From NCBI GenBank assembly GCA_029747585.1, contig JAPEVF010000145.1:26841-90840 (forward strand): a stretch of DNA of 64,000 nucleotides, read 5' to 3'. The stretch comes from Pleurotus djamor. Its lineage: Eukaryota > Basidiomycota > Agaricomycetes > Agaricales > Pleurotaceae. The position numbers and the translations under genes were made by a program. This document shows positions 33,559 through 46,265 of the stretch, in pieces. A model generated the notes under the pieces. That model was given only the letters and a program-made list of their open reading frames with translations. It searched no databases and was not told the DNA's origin. Position 1 is the first letter of the stretch; each line of letters starts with the position of its first letter.

Positions 33559-35210
33559 ATGGTACGTTTCTCAGTTTCTCGAACCTACCTCCAAGTAACA
33601 CTTGGAACTTCTAGCCTCTCTTCACGGACCTCAGTACTCAAATCGCCATTGACAAAGAACTCGCCTTTCACCGCGCGGCCATTCAGAGGCTCAGTTTGCA
33701 TAGGAACAAGCTCAGCGCCGTCAACCAACTGCCCATCGAGGTTCTCGCTCATATATTTCTCATATACAAGGATGGTTTTCATCTCTTTGAGGAAAAAGAA
33801 GATGAATTCGAGGGGAGTAATATGGAAGGCCACTGGACTAATGTTCTCTGTGTTTGTACTCACTGGCGCAACATCGTTTTGGACACCCCGCGATTCTGGA
33901 GCTCTGTCGCGTTATCTCCAGGAGTCCTTATCCAGGATCCCAGCCTACCACGTCGCTCGAAGCTGCTTCCTCTCAGCGTCTATTTTGCAATTTTCCAACA
34001 TGACGAGGAAACGAGCTGTTACAACCCTGAGGAATTGTCCGCCGTCGAAGAATTCGTGTCGAAGAACCTCTTCCGCTGCCGGCGCATCTTCCTGGGCTTT
34101 GAATATCCAACAATCAGTGACTTCGAGAGCCTTCTCACTATAATGGGAAGATACTCTGCCCCATCACTTCGTTCGCTGGAAATCCGACTAAACCCAGACG
34201 AAGATGGCGATTTCCCCAACCTCGAGATATACCAAATTTCTTCATCCTCGTTGGGGTTTATGTCATCTTTGTTCGTCTTGAAACTCATTGATGTCCTCAT
34301 CCCTTTGGAGTGCCCACATCTTCCACACCTGAATACCCTCGTTGTCGAATCCACGGCGAGGATCCGAACGCTACCCGTTGATTGGATTGTTGCTTTCCTT
34401 CGTAAAATGCCAAACATCGAGTTTGTTCACCTCGATGAAGTCTCCTCGAGCTCGCCTACACCGTCTTCCTCTGCCCGAGTCTCTCTTCCGGCTCTTCGCT
34501 CCCTCGATATATGTGGAGAGGACTGCTCCGCTGCCGCGATCTTCGATGTCCTTGACACGCCATTGGCATCGTTGAAGACAAGCTACACCACTCACTATGC
34601 ATTTCACAACTCAGATATCTCTGCATTGAACAGATTTTGCACCGCTTTCACGTCTGCCCAACCCGATTCAACGGCCTTCAAGTTGGTCATGAATCTGAGG
34701 AGCCGCGACCTATCATTACGCACTTTTGATGATGACGCGTCATCTCCGACATTAACCCTCTGCCTTCAAGATATAGAGATCCCCTCATTCCTCGAAGCTT
34801 GCTCAAAGACACCACTGTCCCAAGTCACCGAGCTGTCCGTTCAGATTCGCTGTTTGGACATTGGCATATCCGAGTGGCAACATATCATACTTGGCTGCGT
34901 CAATCTCCAATCGCTTGACTTCTCGCAGTCCGACCTTTCCATCAGGCACTACATACCTCCCGCAGGTAATCCACGTCTGGGCACCCTATCTTTCACGGAC
35001 ATAGATGTGCGCGGTCTCGAGGCCACTTCCAAGTTAAACGATCTCATGAATACTCTCAAGGACTATTGTAGTCAACGACTGGAGGCCGGGCATGGACTTC
35101 AAAAGGTCATCGTGCGCGAATGCCATATTCCTTCAGGTCATATCGATGCTCTCAGGGAAGTCGTTGAGGTCGACTGGGACGGCAAAGGGGGCGAGGAATT
35201 GGATCCTTGA
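33559..35210 (+). CDS. F-box/LRR protein, family 1
   Basis: ATG 33559-33561, intron 33562-33614 (GTACGT...TCTAG, 53 nt), exon 2 33615-35210; about 532 residues. Exon 2 starts PLFTDLSTQIAIDKEL, then NQLPIEVLAHIF, GHWTNVLCVCTHWRN and DTPRFW, the F-box-like domain (residues about 1-110). The leucine-rich body has FLRKMPNIEFVHLDEV, LPALRSLDICGED and PLSQVTELSV. The tail has LQKVIVRECHI and VEVDWDGKGG, the best-preserved copy of the family tail in the window. It is the closest relative of the gene at 18465-20126. The frame is intact. By family knowledge it would bring substrates to an SCF ubiquitin ligase. Confidence 0.87.
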
Positions 35211-36078
35211 CGATGGTACTTGTGGTTCGTTTTCTGTCTTGTTTATTTCGTATCTTTCTTGTACAAGGTTCACTTTAATTCTTATCGTGATTTCAATTTG
35301 GTCGAATCCCGCCCATGAGTTCGTATCGCTGCGCAATGGAGTCAGGCACTCCATTCATCTACCGCCGCTCAGGATTCTGGGGGTTGGTCCGCTCATTTTG
35401 TTTTCCAATCCCCAGCGTTTTATCTCTTCCATGATACTCTACAGGAACGACACTTCGGGTCAGCCGTTGACGGGAAATCAACCATTTTGCTCCGTCCCCT
35501 CGCCGCTAGACTCCAGTACAAGAAGTGCCCCCATCACCATCACCATCATCCACCATCAAATGGCCAAACAAGGGAGAGGAGCCACGTCGCTCTTCTGGTA
35601 ACTCGCCACCATGGTCAACCACAAGGTACGGGGCGCTGTGTGTGGCGTTGATTAGCTATTTTAAAGCCGTTCTGATCGATCTCAGCTCTTTCTCTGTTGC
35701 AGTCATCATGATCTTTGGGCGCTTCCTCCCGCACGAGTAACGACGCCGCTACCGAGATGTTGATGCATCAGTGCTTGTGGGTTCTGACCATGCGCGCACA
35801 TCACGTCTCTTCTGACCTGCGGCTAACAGCGAGAGCGCGAAATGTATTCGTCCATCCATGTTCGTTCCTTTGCACGTATTTTGGGCGCTGATATATATTT
35901 AGGTAACTTGTTCTAAGAGTGCTGCCCGTTTCTTTTCCCCGTCGGATACCCGCTGTCTTCAACACCACCCCCATCGTTTTATTTATTTTCATCTTCTTCG
36001 CCCCTTGGCTCACTAACTCGCTAGCTCTAGCGTCGGCTGCCTTGTTATCGTTCAGATACTCGAACGGGGTCTTTAAAA
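35211..36078. other. Intergenic, possible very short gene not resolved
   Basis: No recognised gene. There is a 5'UTR-like CAT-repeat (about 35533-35558) followed by ATG at 35560 and by a well-placed ATG (CCACCATGG) near 35610 with splice-like GT and AG signals and a stop near 35740, which could be a short spliced protein. I could not assemble a convincing product. Confidence 0.3.
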
Positions 36079-38862
36079 ATGTTTGATTACGGCTCGTGGA
36101 CGTTTGGTTCCATCTGCTTTCACTCTTTACTCTACGGTAAGCCCTTCCTTGGCTCATTTCCCTGCTGTACCACAAAACGACTTCCGTTCGTGTGCTCATT
36201 CCCTAGTGATCTACTCACAGGGCTATACATCGTCCTCGTCTGCATCTCTTGCTACGTGCTACTTCCCACCACTCCGGCGCCAACGACTTCCTCGACTACA
36301 TCTAACTCTACCTCCGACTCCTCGCTTTCATCCGTCTATAAATACCCATCGAAGCCAAAGGCACATCCTTCCCGGATCAACAACGCCCTGCTCGTCTCAT
36401 CAGTTGTATTGTTCGGTCTGATTACTTCCGTGAGTACCCTTACATCTCTTCTTTGTGATGGATAACTTACCGAGACCTTTCACCTCTTCCGTGCCCTGGG
36501 CTTCGCGATTTCCTTGGGTTTTATTTGTAGCACTGGGTTCTTCAATCCTTGTTGGCATACGACGTCTTGATCAAGGCGCAACCTCCTACAGCAAACGATG
36601 GCGGGTTTGGCTGGAAATACGTCGCGTGTACGGCGATTACTCTGGCGGAGGTGGCTGTCGCTGATGTGATGATGGTATGTTACGTTCTCCCTTCCTCCCA
36701 TGGGTTCGTGTTCTGTTTGTATCGAGTTCTTACCCTGTTCTCTCGAATCTTCCCGTGCAGATGTATCGCTTGTACGCGATATGGGGTGGTCAGTTGATGA
36801 TACTCATCCCTTCGACGATGACCTTTCTCACTTCCCTCGGTGGGTCCATCTGCTTTACCCCTGTTCCCTATCCACTCCCCCTCTGCTACTATCTGCGCGC
36901 ATGAACCACGGCTAAATTTTCTACTCTTGGTGTAGCTGTGGGGATAAAAAGCATTGTCGCTCTGGCAGAAACGAGGGACGCATTGAAGTATTACACGGAC
37001 TACCGGTTGGAGGTTATGATCTTGTGCTCAGCGGAGCTTGCGTAAGTTTCATTGCTCTTTCTCTCCTATCAGCGTAACTTACCCGACCATTTTCGTGGAT
37101 GTTTGTATACTTTGAAGAACGAACCTGATCATAACGCGTACGCCTCCCTTGACTTTTCTTCAGCGGTGCTCAGCTCATTGCAAACCTACGATGCTACTCT
37201 ACTCTACAGTGCTCATCGCATCCCGAATATTGTTTATGAACGCGCAAACAAGGAAGGCGTCACCTGCTGTTCGATTGGGATCGAATATCATGGTACGTGT
37301 TAGTCTCTGGACTCTGGACTCTGGGCTCTGGGCTCTGTCTGCTGGTTTCGCTCTCCCTCTTGGTTCCTTTGCGTCTGATTCTTGCATGCTCTTCGAACCA
37401 TGATCCTGATCTGACAGCTTCTCTTGTACAGCCTCTCGTTGGTATCATCGTTGAGAGTGCATCCATATTTACGTGAGTACATCACTTTTACGTTCCTCTT
37501 CTTACATCACCTCTTCCCGTTGCATCACCGCTTACCGGATCCTTTTTCGTGCCATGCTCTCTGTTCCGTGTTTCGGTCTGCCCTGTAACGCTTCCTCGTG
37601 CTAGACAGTCATACTTACGTCCTTCGCACTTTCAGATCAATCCTGGTCGTCATCCTAGTCGCGTTCATCTTTCACTCGGACTTGGATACCTTCGCTTTGC
37701 AATTCGTGAGCTTCTGTTCCATTCAAGTCAACTCTCTCTTGAAGAAACGTACTGATTCATTTTGCCTTCCTTCTTCCTGGTCCCTTTCGTGATCCTTCAC
37801 ATCTCCGTTGGATCATCAAACCTGTGGCTCCTCGTTATCAACGATGCATACCGCGTAACCTGATCTCAGTTGAGTCCATCAATCGTAGGTATCCTCCTTA
37901 ACTTTGTTTTCCACGTCTCCTGAATCTATCTGATTCCATTTTGACTTCCCCGTCTCACCTCACATTCGATGAATGACAACGATTCTCACAGGGCATCTCG
38001 TTCTCATTGATCATCATACGCGTTACCTTGCACAGTCAGAATCAACATCAGCGATACCAAAGCCAACAAGGGAGCCGTGCCTATCACCAAGCCTCTTCCA
38101 CCGCCACTACGAATGACACTGAAAGTTCCGAGGGGAAGTCGAAGACTGATTCGTTCTGGGGAGGCGATGGGATTGGATACCGTGAGTTCCCTCAATCATC
38201 ATCCTTCTGTCTTCCCTTCCACTCGCTTGAAGAAGAGAGTCTGAAATTTGAACGGTTGAAAAATAGGTTCATCAACTCTCAGTGCTGGCACCTACGGATA
38301 CGGGCTTGGTGACAAGGATAGGGACTCAATTGGGTCTAACCTCACACCCCTCCCCATCCGCGCCTCAAGAGCCGTCCAGTCACAAGGTCAACGAGCGCGT
38401 TCGCGTGCCTGGTCGACGCGGAGTCTCCCAATTAACGCATTGACGCCAACGCCTGCACCTTTAACACCAATCCCTATGTTACCAAGTCCCCGAGCACGAA
38501 CCCAGATGGCCGACCTTCAAGTTCCTGGTCCTCGGCGAACGAGTTTCCTCGAGGTCGCCCCGCTACCGACTCCAAATATCAGCGAGGAAAGTGGGAGTAT
38601 ACAATTCGCCAGTAGTAATGGATCATCGAGCTCAACCTCGAACCTTCTGAATACCCCGGTGCAACGTAGCTTAAGCTTGGTCATACCGTCACACCACAAC
38701 AACGCATCGACCTCTTCGCGTTCGTTTGTGCATGAGGTGAATTTGGAGTTCCAACGGGCGTTCGGCGATACGGGGGAGTGGAGAGACATAGATTATCCAT
38801 CGCCTATGGATGAAGCGGACGGATATGGTCGTGGAAACAGACAGAGAGGTCGGGTTGCGTAG
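36079..38862 (+). CDS. Multi-pass membrane protein, fungal 7TM type
   Basis: About nine exons from ATG 36079-36081 to the stop at 38860-38862. Exon 1 reads FDYGSWTFGSICFHSLLYG and continues after an intron as LYIVLVCISCYVLLP, the first helix. Further helices: ALLVSSVVLFGLITS, ITLAEVAVADVMM with YRLYAIWGG, LMILIPSTMTFLTSL, VMILCSAELANVIC, PLVGIIVESASIFTSILVVI and a last helix near SLIIIRVTLHSQ. A Ser/Thr-rich loop follows helix 1 (TTSSTTSNSTSDSS). The cytoplasmic tail is long (about 200 residues), rich in Ser, Pro and Arg, and ends with DIDYPSPMDEADGYG. The pattern (MxYRLYxIW loop after helix 3) is common in uncharacterised Agaricomycete membrane proteins. It may be receptor-like, but no ligand is known. 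Confidence 0.72.
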
Positions 38863-39386
38863 GTGCGTACTCCCGTGAGGTGCAGAACTCGAAGAACGTG
38901 ACTGAGACTTGAGAGTAGACCTCCATTGTGGAACATATCTCTTACAGTGCGCTAGCAGTCACATCTAATTTAGACCTTGGACACTCCTCCAAGCCCTCAT
39001 TCATCGATTTCGGATTCCTCGAATATGTACTCTGGTATTCAATTTCAACTACGCGCTTGGTCAGACTAAAGAAACAGCCAAGCATAATCTCACTTGAAGC
39101 TTTGAGAGCGTAAGAGCTTGAGATGATGATAGGATTTGCGATACGACCGAAGTCACCGCGCGTCCCCCTTCTCCCCCTGGAAGCTCCTAGGATTACCAGG
39201 AGGTGGTTTGAGTCCGGACCGAGAACACTCTTCCCCCGGTGCCTTATGCATGACGTCGGCTGACTGATATCCATCCTCATTCGTTCTCATCGTCTATCAA
39301 GCCTTTCCATCTTTCTAATCTCTCTTCCACTCTCTCTTCCCTAGCTCGAGATCGGCTCTCCTCCACGACTTTCAACGACTCAATCA
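38863..39386. other. Intergenic, aldo-keto reductase promoter
   Basis: About 520 bases. A CT-rich stretch (about 39290-39365) precedes the next ATG, as is usual upstream of fungal start sites. No gene recognised. Confidence 0.4.
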
Positions 39387-41318
39387 ATGTCTGTCCCAGA
39401 TGCTAACCCAGTCAAGATGGAATACGACCCCAAGGGTATGCCATTCCGTCGTCTTGGACCTAGTGGGCTCCGAGTACCCTTGTTTTCACTTGGTGGATGT
39501 ACGCATCGCTTGTACCTACCCACGAATTGACTACTTAAACAGTTGCCTTTGGTATAGGGCTGACTTATGGAGGAACGGTCAATGGAGACCCAGTCAAGGT
39601 AAGACTCTTTCGTTGTTTCTTCTTTACGACTTTCTAGTTTCAATGGTCAAATATTCTTCTTCTTACAGGAAATCATCAAAACTGCGTTCGAGAATGGTAT
39701 CAACATGTTCGATACCGCAGAGACCTATGCGAAAGGAAAATCCGAGGAGGAAATGTAGGTTTTCCTTCGAGGATCTCCTTCACTATCTAACATTGCGTGC
39801 TTGTCAACAGGGGACGCGTCATCAAGGAACTTGGCTTCAGGAGAAGCGACATCATTGTCACCACCAAAATTTTCTGGGGTGTTAGACCAGGGCCTAACGC
39901 GGCTGGTCTATCTCGTAAACAGTTGCGTTTCTCCTCCTTTCTCCCTTTTCTTCTCAACAACCTCCTGTCTCCCCTGTGTTTGATGTCATTCTCTGCAAAA
40001 CCAACCACTAACGCCTTCGTTGTCTCCTCTACGTAGCATCATCGAAGGGACAAAAGAGTCTCTTCAACGTCTTCAAATGGACTATGTTGACGTGATTTTC
40101 GCCCATCGGCCGGATAAGAACGGTACGCCCTGACTCCTTGCCTTCCCCTCATTCTCCCTTTACTGTACCTGATTGCGTCCTTCGTGATTTCTGTACTGAC
40201 AAACTATGTAGTACCCATGGAAGAGGTAGTTAGAGCGTTCAACTTCGTCATCGACAAAGGATGGGTACGACCGCCTTTCTTTTCCTTCCAGTCGAGACTC
40301 AATCAAATTGTAGGCGTTCTACTGGGGAACATCCGAATGGGACGCTGAGGAGATCGAAGAGGCGTATCGTGCGTTCTCTCTTCACATTCAAGCTCCAATC
40401 AGAGACTGACGCTGATCTAATTTGTCGGCTGGTACTAGACGTTGCTGATAAGCTTGGCCTCATCGCACCCATTGCGGAGCAGTGTCAACATCAGTATGTC
40501 TCCTTGGCTCCTCCATGACTCTGGACGCTCCCGTGTGCTGACTCTTCCGCGCAGTATGTTCCACCGCGAACGACCAGAGAAAGAATACAAGCAGCTGTAT
40601 AAGAAATACGGGTACGCTACGACGGTCTGGTCCGCTCTAAATGGCGGTGTACTCACCGGGAAGGTACGCGACCACCTTCCTCCTTATGTACAATATCACC
40701 GCTTATAATGGTCTAACTTCGCTGACCATTCTCGAAAGTATAACAATGGTATCCCCGCTGGCTCGCGGTTCGACACCAACTCGGCGTTTTTCAAGGACAC
40801 TATAGCCAAGCTCCAGGGTCCGGAAGGGGAGGAGAAGCTTAAGAAGGTCAGGGCGCTGACTGAGTTGGCAGAGAAAGGTACGTTTCCTGTCCTTGAATCC
40901 AAAAGTCCCTCTCCTTGAATCCCCTCTGAAATTTGTATTCGTCTGCTCATACATACACGTAGAACTAGGTTGCTCTATCGCCTCCTTGGCGCTTGCGTTC
41001 ATCGCACGCAGCCCGAATACGTCTACCGTCATCCTCGGTGCGACGAAACCCGAGCAGATCCTCGACAACTTGAAAGCGTTGGAGGTCATACCGAAGTTGA
41101 CGCCGGAGGTGCTCGAGAAGATTGAGGCAATTTTGGGGAATAAACCGGCGGACCATGTAAGTTCTTCGTTCTGAGTTTCTCTTTCTTTGTTTTTGGCCGC
41201 GATGGGTTTCGTTTCTGCTTTTTTGTCGCTGAATTCGCTACTATCTGACTTGATTCTGATCATCTTTTCTCAGCCGACGTATGGGAGACCGCAGCTGGAT
41301 ATCTTTGGGAGACTCTAA
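39387..41318 (+). CDS. Aldo-keto reductase, Kv-beta (AKR6)-like, copy 2
   Basis: Twelve exons: 39387-39498, 39558-39598, 39669-39754, 39811-39921, 40037-40122, 40212-40264, 40314-40368, 40439-40493, 40555-40663, 40739-40877, 40963-41156, 41274-41318; 361 residues. Motifs in order: [32 protein letters not shown] (Asp and Tyr of the active site), [16 protein letters not shown] (Lys), [15 protein letters not shown] (His), [78 protein letters not shown] and [11 protein letters not shown]. Length and order match the voltage-gated potassium-channel beta-subunit-like aldo-keto reductases. By family knowledge it is a cytosolic NADPH-dependent carbonyl reductase. The paralogue at 26105-28123 is on the other strand. 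All junctions keep frame. Confidence 0.92.
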
Positions 41319-41663
41319 TTGAATTAGGATGAATGGTGAGATGTAGAAGACCAATGGGTCGTTTGGTACATAGAGTAGAGACTTGAATGTTGCTTCCACC
41401 TTCATGAAATCGCCCTTCATTTGAGGACCCTAAATGGGCATCCTAATGCTCAGAATTAATCAATAGAGAACGGAAGGTCGTCAACCACCCGAATCCTCTG
41501 CTCGCTCAATTTAAAATTCAAAAGGAGTCATTGAAGGAGCCGTAAAGGGGACTGCCCAACACGTGAGTCCTGACCTTGGGTGACAAGTCACGCTCAGCTG
41601 ATGTGACGAGCGCGTCTTTTTCCTCCACCAGTGCCACCACCGCTTGGCCCCAATCTTTCCAGC
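41319..41663. other. Intergenic
   Basis: 345 bases between two plus-strand genes; should contain the terminator of the reductase and the UBA2 promoter. Confidence 0.4.
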
Positions 41664-44189
41664 ATGTCTACCAAGCGAAATACATATGCAAGCGCTGTCC
41701 TGGGTCCTGAGCTCGCTGCAAAACTCCCTCAAACGAAGGTTCTCCTCGTCGGTGCAGGAGGGATTGGCTGTGAACTATGTGAGTATTCCGAGGAATGAAT
41801 ACAGCTTATCGACCAATTCTTGACAACCTTTTGTAGTAAAGAACATCGTGCTCATTGGCTTTGGCCATATTACGCTACTGGATCTTGATACTATCGACTT
41901 GTCGAATCTGAACAGACAATTTCTGTTTCGAAAGAAGGATGTTAAGCAGAGTAAAGCGCTGGTACGCAGACCAGCATCTCGGACTGAGCGAACACGTACT
42001 TAGTCGTGCTTTAGGTCGCAGCGAAGACGGCGGCGGCGTTCAACCCTAACGTCCACATAAAACCGATACATGGCAACATAAAGGAACCCCAGTTTGACGT
42101 CCAGTGGTTTCAAGGGTTTGACCTGGTGCTGAATGCGTTGGACAACCTAGGTGAGCATCCTAGTGGCTCAGTACTTTTAAGGGGTCTCATCGTCTGTCTC
42201 AGATGCTCGGAGGCATGTGAACAAGATGTGTATGGCAGCGGGCGTACCACTGGTGGAATCGGGGACGGCTGGGTACCTAGGGCAGGTTCAGCCACTTCTC
42301 AAGGTGAGTGTCAACGTTCTTTGTGTCTCAACAAGATTCTGAGGGCTACAACAGGATAGGATGGAATGCTTTGATTGTCTACCGAAGCCCACGCCCAAGA
42401 CGTTCCCCGTTTGCACTATCCGGTCGACGCCCAGCCAGCCGATACATTGTATAGTCTGGAGTAAAAGTTATCTACTCAGGTACGCAGTAACTACGCCCAG
42501 AGGGCGCTTTCTGGATGCAATATTGATGGTTGTTCTGTAGCCAGCTCTTCGGAGAGGACGAAGATTCGGGAGAGCTGGATGAGGCTTTGAAGCAAGGAGA
42601 GAATGGTATGTTGCAATGATATCTGCTCGGAATAGGCTTGCTCATCTTGGCCGCGGTCCCTTCCCCACCACAGCTACGGAAATCGCTACCCTTCGTAAGG
42701 AAGCTCAAGCCTTCAAAGCTGTCCGACTTGCTCTACGGACACCCTCCTCGAACAGCGCCGATGCTGCGAAGATGGCATTCCAAAAGGTGCGTCGGCCCAT
42801 GCCCTCTATGATATGGACCTGTTCCCTGACATCGTCATTGTGTTGTTTCAGGTGTTCAATTCCGACATCAAGAACTTGTTGTCGATGGCAGATATGTGGA
42901 AACACAGGTCGCCGCCTACACCTTTGGATTTCGACGCCATCCTTTCCGGGCCTACTGCCAATGGTGCTGCGACTGGCTCCCAGTCGAAATCCAATGGCCA
43001 ATCCAACGGTGCAGGGCCCAGTGTCTCAGGCCTGAAAGACCAGCAGCGGTTGTCTTTGAAAGACAACGTTGAGCTGTTTGTGGCTAGGTGAGTAGGCATC
43101 CTTGGCGCCGGCGACCGCTTCAGGTGCTCACCGGTTGATCCTTAGCTCTGAGCGTCTGGCAGCACGCCTACGAGCAGGCGAAGATACCATCTCCTTCGAT
43201 AAAGATGACGACGACACCTTGGATTTCGTCACGGCTGCATCGAACCTTCGTTCAGAAGCATACGGTATCGAGCAGAAAACACGATGGGAGGTAAAAGGTA
43301 TGGCCTTCCATGCCCTAGCCATGCATTTCACTGAATTGATACTTGATTACCCACACAGAAATGGCAGGTAACATCATTCCAGCCATCGCCACAACCAATG
43401 CCATCATTTCCGGCCTCATTGTCCTGCAAGCCCTACACTTCCTGCGCAAATCCTATGACCAGCTGCGAAACGTCCACATCCAACAAAAACCTGCGGTCCC
43501 ACTATCATCTATCGCTCTGTCCCCGCCGAACCCGATGTGTGGTGTGTGTCGGGATGTCTATACGGTGGTTCAATGCGACCCCGAGCGTGTCACGCTGAAT
43601 GAGCTCGTCCAAGGGATCATTGGAGCTGGCGATGACGGAGAGGGGAGGGAGGTTAGTGTGTATGAAGATAAACGCGTCCTCAGCGACCCAGACTTCGACG
43701 ACAACAATGATCGGACACTGTCGAGTTTGAACGTCACGCGGGGGAAGTTCCTCAATATTGTCGATGAAGATGGGGATGTTGCGACGATTGCGGTGGCCAT
43801 ATGTCAGCTCCCGTGAGTTCTTCCCCTTGTTTACGCTTTCTTTTCAGTTCCGTCTTACTCATTGAGTGTATTGTAGACCCAATCACCCCTCTGACGCCGC
43901 ACCGCTCATACTACCCTCACCGCCGCCCGTGCCACCTAAGAAAGCGAAACCACCTATGGTACCTGTCACACCCCCACGACGACCACTCAAGCGTGCTGCG
44001 CCTGATGATGATGATGTCGAACCGAGCTCCAAGCGCACGAAGACGGAGGTGAATGGGCATGCGAAAGTTGGCAGAGCGCCGTCGCCGTTGGCTAGCCCGA
44101 GTAAACGACGGAGGTTGGAAGAGGATGGCTTGGTGATTATGGAACATGCGGAGGAGGCATTGGATGATAATGTCATTGAGTTGGACTAG
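41664..44189 (+). CDS. UBA2: SUMO-activating enzyme subunit 2 (UBA2-like E1)
   Basis: Multi-exon gene, ATG 41664-41666 to stop 44187-44189, about 650 residues. The nucleotide-binding fold reads [40 protein letters not shown] and [18 protein letters not shown]. The zinc ligands and catalytic part follow: ECFDCLPKP, then [20 protein letters not shown], where the Cys in VCTIR is the expected thioester cysteine; NPMCGVC gives the second zinc pair. The adenylation part ends [17 protein letters not shown] ubiquitin-fold-like domain ([15 protein letters not shown]) precedes a basic, Pro-rich tail with KRAAPDDDD and [10 protein letters not shown], probably nuclear localisation, ending VIELD. By family knowledge it pairs with AOS1 to activate SUMO in the nucleus. 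Housekeeping gene, intact. Confidence 0.93.
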
Positions 44190-46265
44190 GCTGGTGATGG
44201 GTACCTGGGCTCTCCTTCGGATGCGTAAACTCTTACATAGGGCTCTTCCGAGTGCTCGGCGTTCGCCTGGTCTTTTCTTGATGCGACATGCTTATTTATT
44301 CGTCGCACACGCTCTGAATTGTTCATACATTATGACATCGGTTATTTACTTGTCCGCCTTCGATATCTTATACTCTAGTTTACTGTACTCGCTGTTTCTC
44401 TGTCAGTTCCATGTACATACTACCAGCCAGCCTGAGTAACCTATGAACAGAACCCGAACGTAGAGCCAACGTCTCCTCCGCGCAGCAGAACCCATCACAG
44501 GCTGGCTAGCAGAGGGCGGGGCCGTGACAATGACCTTGTGGTCGTAGCGGCATATTTGTGATGCATGGGAATGAATGCGCTTTGGAGTCGCAAGACGTAA
44601 TCAGGGATGCGAAGTTGTAGCTATGAGGACTGTTCGAGGACCAAAGTGTAATAGTACGGGCATGTGCTTCAAGTTATAGAGAAAGAGTAGTACTAGTATA
44701 ACGTACATGGAGGATAACGCAGTGCTGGGGTAGGAGCGATACCTGGATTTGGTGGGAAAGTATCAAGATGATGGTGCAAGAATGCAGGGCCAAAGACGTA
44801 GGCGGTGGTGGCCGCAATCGTATCAACCGTGTTCATAACTTCGATGAAAGAATTGGTCGAAGATTGGAGGAGATGGCGGGGTCAATGGAGCTGCAATGCC
44901 ATGGGGTCATTATATTCCTGACGGACTGTACTCAAACTGTACGACAGCTCGAGTCCACGTCCGCAAACAGGTCATTTGGGCGATATCGATCAACCATTGT
45001 CAAAGCTGACAAAGGCTTCGAAGATGCAATGGCCAAGCAATGGCTCGAGCTTGAGGAGAAAAAGAGATGATGTGACAGGTACGACCCAAGAAACTTATAT
45101 GACAAGAAAAGATTATCGAGCACCATTTACAAGGGATGTGGATCAGGAGAGGGAGGAGGCCTCTAAGAAATCAACGGGTGCAATCAGCCGGTTCATGGGG
45201 GTCTGTAAGGTTGATCTGCTGAAAGAGTGAGCGTTTTAATGGGAGGGAGGGAGAGGAGGATGTACATTTATTAGTCACTGTGATTTGACTGTGATGGGAT
45301 ACTTTAGAAGACGTGGATTTGTCGGTTAGGAAGTGGGTATCCTGGAGTGCCAGTTGGTCTAGGTAGGACTTGGGCACAGTACAAAGGCTTCGATAAAAGT
45401 TTTAGAGAGAGTGGCACCGTGCTTTGGATGGTAAGTGCCAAATTTGAGCTGTGGACGCCTGGAGAGGCCAACGAGAGGAGGAGAGTGGTTGACGGTTCGA
45501 GCCAAGTTCGAGCCGTTCGAGGAAGTAATTTCAAGTTGCATCGGCAAAGGCCGACTCATAGGCGCCAACGCAGCGCCGTACTATTTTGTTTCTTGTTTCA
45601 ACGATCTTGGAACCCGTTTCCGGTCTAAACGGGCCCCATTGTGGTCCACACAATTGGGTCGAAAACCTCAGGAATCTCGAAAGACTACCTCAACGATTTT
45701 CTTCCCGTCGAGATGGCCCTTTCAATGCGTAATCTCGAGAGGCATCTCTTGGGAATTTCTTGGGAATCTCAGTCAGTCAGGCTCAGGCTTTCCGACATAT
45801 CTTACTCTCTAATATACTTTCCCAAAACGCTGCATCGTCGATCCCATCGATTGGTGAAACCGTTCGAATTGTCTGTCCATTGGATACTCTGGAGTAATCT
45901 ACCAGCTAATGCGACGGTGCTTGTTCAACGTTCAACGGCCATGATGTATCATCTCGAGTCGTCGAAAAAATGGTGGTGAGACTTTCAGTCCCTCTACACT
46001 TCCTCTACACTCGTGGTCCCAATCAATGATTAATCTTCGCGCAAGCGCATGGATAACCGAACGATCCGACACTCATATCTAAACTTGCATCAAAAGGTTA
46101 TCAGCCCGCACTGTTTCCTTCGGCCTCACTCTGAGTCTGCTAACTTTGTCTCTTCGGAAGAGGCTATCCGAGTATCATGCCACACCACCATCACTTCCGC
46201 AGTTGAATAAAGGCTCACAAGGCCTGCCACCCAGGTACTATCTCCATCTCCACGATAATTCCATC
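44190..46265. other. Long intergenic region, no gene recognised
   Basis: About 2.1 kb. Open stretches on both strands (for example near 44768-45070 and 45435-45812) have no recognisable content. Around 45490-45525 lies a GGTTCGAGCC repeat (GTTCGAGCC twice), which resembles a tRNA B-box but has no cloverleaf around it. Confidence 0.35.

Noticed and set aside
35525..35740. Small gene with CCACCATGG start near 35610
   Set aside because: The splice choices give either an early stop or an unrecognisable product; kept only as a remark on the intergenic entry.
41664..44189. Functional link between UBA2 and the F-box cluster
   Set aside because: UBA2 is a single-copy housekeeping gene found in all fungi; adjacency alone does not support a shared system.
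45485..45530. Possible tRNA (two GTTCGAGCC boxes)
   Set aside because: No matching acceptor stem, anticodon arm or A-box could be placed around it.
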